In this document: positions 62,339 through 64,000 of the stretch, in pieces
How positions within the stretch are numbered: position 1 is the first letter of the stretch
Layout: each line of letters opens with the position of its first letter
From: Cinnamomum chago
Taxonomy: Eukaryota > Streptophyta > Magnoliopsida > Laurales > Lauraceae
DNA length: 64,000 nt
NCBI GenBank assembly: GCA_038049695.1
Contig: CP142454.1
Coordinates: 20,468,501 to 20,532,500 of the forward strand
Direction: 5' to 3'
Position numbers and translations under genes: made by a program
The notes under the pieces: generated by a model
The model's database searches: none
Told to the model about the DNA's origin: nothing
What the model saw: only the letters and a program-made list of their open reading frames with translations

Positions 62339-64000
62339 GAGAGTTTGGCCCTTGAACCTTAGTGACTGTATCATTTGACAAGGGCAGACATCATTATTAT
62401 CATAGCGACCATCTTCTTCTTGAATGGATTATTGTGTGAAATAGCTTCTGATATGGATTCTTGCTTGTAAAATTGCTTCTGAATAAGGAGCTGGACTGTA
62501 TCCTTTATCCTGAGGTTGCAATCTTTCATGACTACTTTCTTTGAAATTCAAAGGGACCTGAAGGCCCAGGGATCGATCCTTGGACATGTGTGTGCGATAC
62601 ATGTGTTGGCACAGATTTCACTTGTATAGAATAGTTTCATTAGTATCACAAGATATTAAACTCCAGGAAGAAACAGTTAACCAAGATAGTCTCCGTTGAC
62701 ATCACAATATTCCAAAAACGTCTAATGAGAATACTACCTTTTCTTTATATTTCTGGCAAGATTTTCAGAACATAGCCTGATATTTTGTACATTTTTAAAT
62801 ATACTTCCTATTTGTATGTTTTTGTTATGTAATTGTTTTAAGAGGGTTCCCGGAGAAAACCAAATATTAAAAAAAAAAAAAAAAAATTCAGTTTGCAGCC
62901 AATGGAACTAGTATGGAAAGGGTGTTTGCTTCCTACTTAGAAGCCCAAGAAAGCTCATGCATTCAATCTTTCTGGGACCTCCGCTCCTACAAGAGCTGCC
63001 AAAGGTTTTGAAAGTAGTGAAAGCATTCTTTTCAAAGTTCCTGGGTAGGAACTAAAACACAACCTCGGAGGCAGGAGCCCATTTGGATGTAGAGAAAACA
63101 GGTAGAGAAACAAATAAAGAAAACCATCTGCAGCACGAGTTTTACCTTTCTTCCTTTGATTTTCCAATAAATGAGCCCTTGGGCATTCAAGGAGTACAGA
63201 GCGAACAGACAAGGTGAGATCTAGAGGAGACCATCAAATGTGTGAAGGTTGGGCAATCAAATTTGATGCTACCTTGCAGAGATCTCCACCATTGATCCTT
63301 CCTTCTTAGCCCCTCTGGTAGAATCCATTTCAACTATGCAAGGTTGAGAATGCAGGTAGAAGTTTCTCTTCTCGCACGTTTACTTTTAGCAAAAACAAGC
63401 ATTTGGTGGAAAAAATTGAAAGTTGCTGCAAGCCTTGGTGCCGGTGGCCAAGTGGGGGAACGTCAAAAAAGAAGAAGGCAATGAGATTTGAGTATAATTC
63501 CCAATAAATACACTCCCGAGCCATAGTTCCACGCAGATGCAGCTTGGGGATATTTTGAAGACTACACATTACCAAGAGAATTTTCTTTTAAAAATCACAT
63601 TGCGAATAAGAACAGGGGCACATCTGAAACGTATTTGCTGTAGGAGAGATTAAAGAGGTTCTCTGCAGAATGTTGTCAATTACATCAGAATGTTGCTATT
63701 TCTGTAACTATATCTTTCTATCTGGAAGCCCACAGAGAAATACAACCCTCTTCAAACCAGAAGAAGAAGATAAAAAACAAAACAAAATAAAAAATAAAAA
63801 AATCTCATCTGGTCAACACTGATTCGTCCAAGAGACTTAAAATAAATAATTAAAAAAAAAAAGGAACAGATTGCATTGTCTCAAAAGAAAATGTGAAATA
63901 TAATTATAATGTTACAGAATAATAGCAGTACAACTCAACAAGGCAAAACCCGGGCCAAAACAAAGAAGAATCAATTGATTGAATGAGGAATGATTAAAAT
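62339..64000. other. Flank downstream of copy D, no gene recognised
   Basis: 62339-62950 and 63046-63420 match the flank downstream of copy A. A fragment with GGGATCGATCCTTGGACAT near 62570 recalls the SINE at 27.5 kb. Beyond 63430 the sequence is unique and A-rich, with no recognisable coding region up to the window end. Confidence 0.45.

Overview
The window is nuclear DNA from a flowering plant. It contains spliced genes with GT-AG introns, AT-rich spacers full of small transposons, and plant-specific families: NADP-malic enzyme, a SHAQKYF-type MYB factor, a cytokinin-relay phosphotransfer protein and At3g21360-like dioxygenases. The species cannot be named from sequence alone. No prokaryotic, organellar or CRISPR feature was seen, and no tRNA or rRNA gene was recognised.

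Layout. (1) 98-1923 (+): last seven exons of an NADP-dependent malic enzyme gene whose 5' part lies outside the window. (2) About 2.3-13.1 kb: intergenic and transposon-rich. It holds a 616-bp hAT element with a perfect 8-bp target duplication, a SINE with a 17-bp duplication, a Mutator-like non-autonomous element, a 2.1-kb solo LTR with a 5-bp duplication, and a decayed piece that matches intron 1 of the dioxygenase genes more than 50 kb away. (3) 13317-19629 (+): a three-exon one-repeat MYB transcription factor (CCHC zinc knuckle, R/KLFGV motif, SHAQKYF) whose 4.4-kb first intron carries an antisense LINE relic. (4) 19.6-30.4 kb: about 10 kb without a recognisable gene, with SINEs and a MITE. 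(5) 30608-34778 (+): a six-exon histidine phosphotransfer protein of the cytokinin phosphorelay (AHP type). (6) 35852-62338 (+): a tandem array of four TauD/clavaminate-synthase-like Fe(II)/2-oxoglutarate oxygenase genes. Copy A is a pseudogene; copies B, C and D read open through three exons (331, 334 and 331 residues). (7) 62.3-64 kb: downstream flank, partly a copy of the flank downstream of A.

The array is the most informative part. B and C sit in near-identical 5.6-6.0-kb units separated by about 5 kb of repeats. Transposon-like elements lie exactly at the inner edges of both units. Indels between the units (a 420-bp MITE, an 86-bp GC-rich insert, a 45-bp minisatellite with three copies versus one) let events be ordered after the duplication. 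The three non-array genes have unrelated roles (central metabolism, transcription, hormone signalling). Nothing suggests that they act as a cluster with the oxygenases. I found no convincing new multi-gene system; the notable material is genome-evolutionary.
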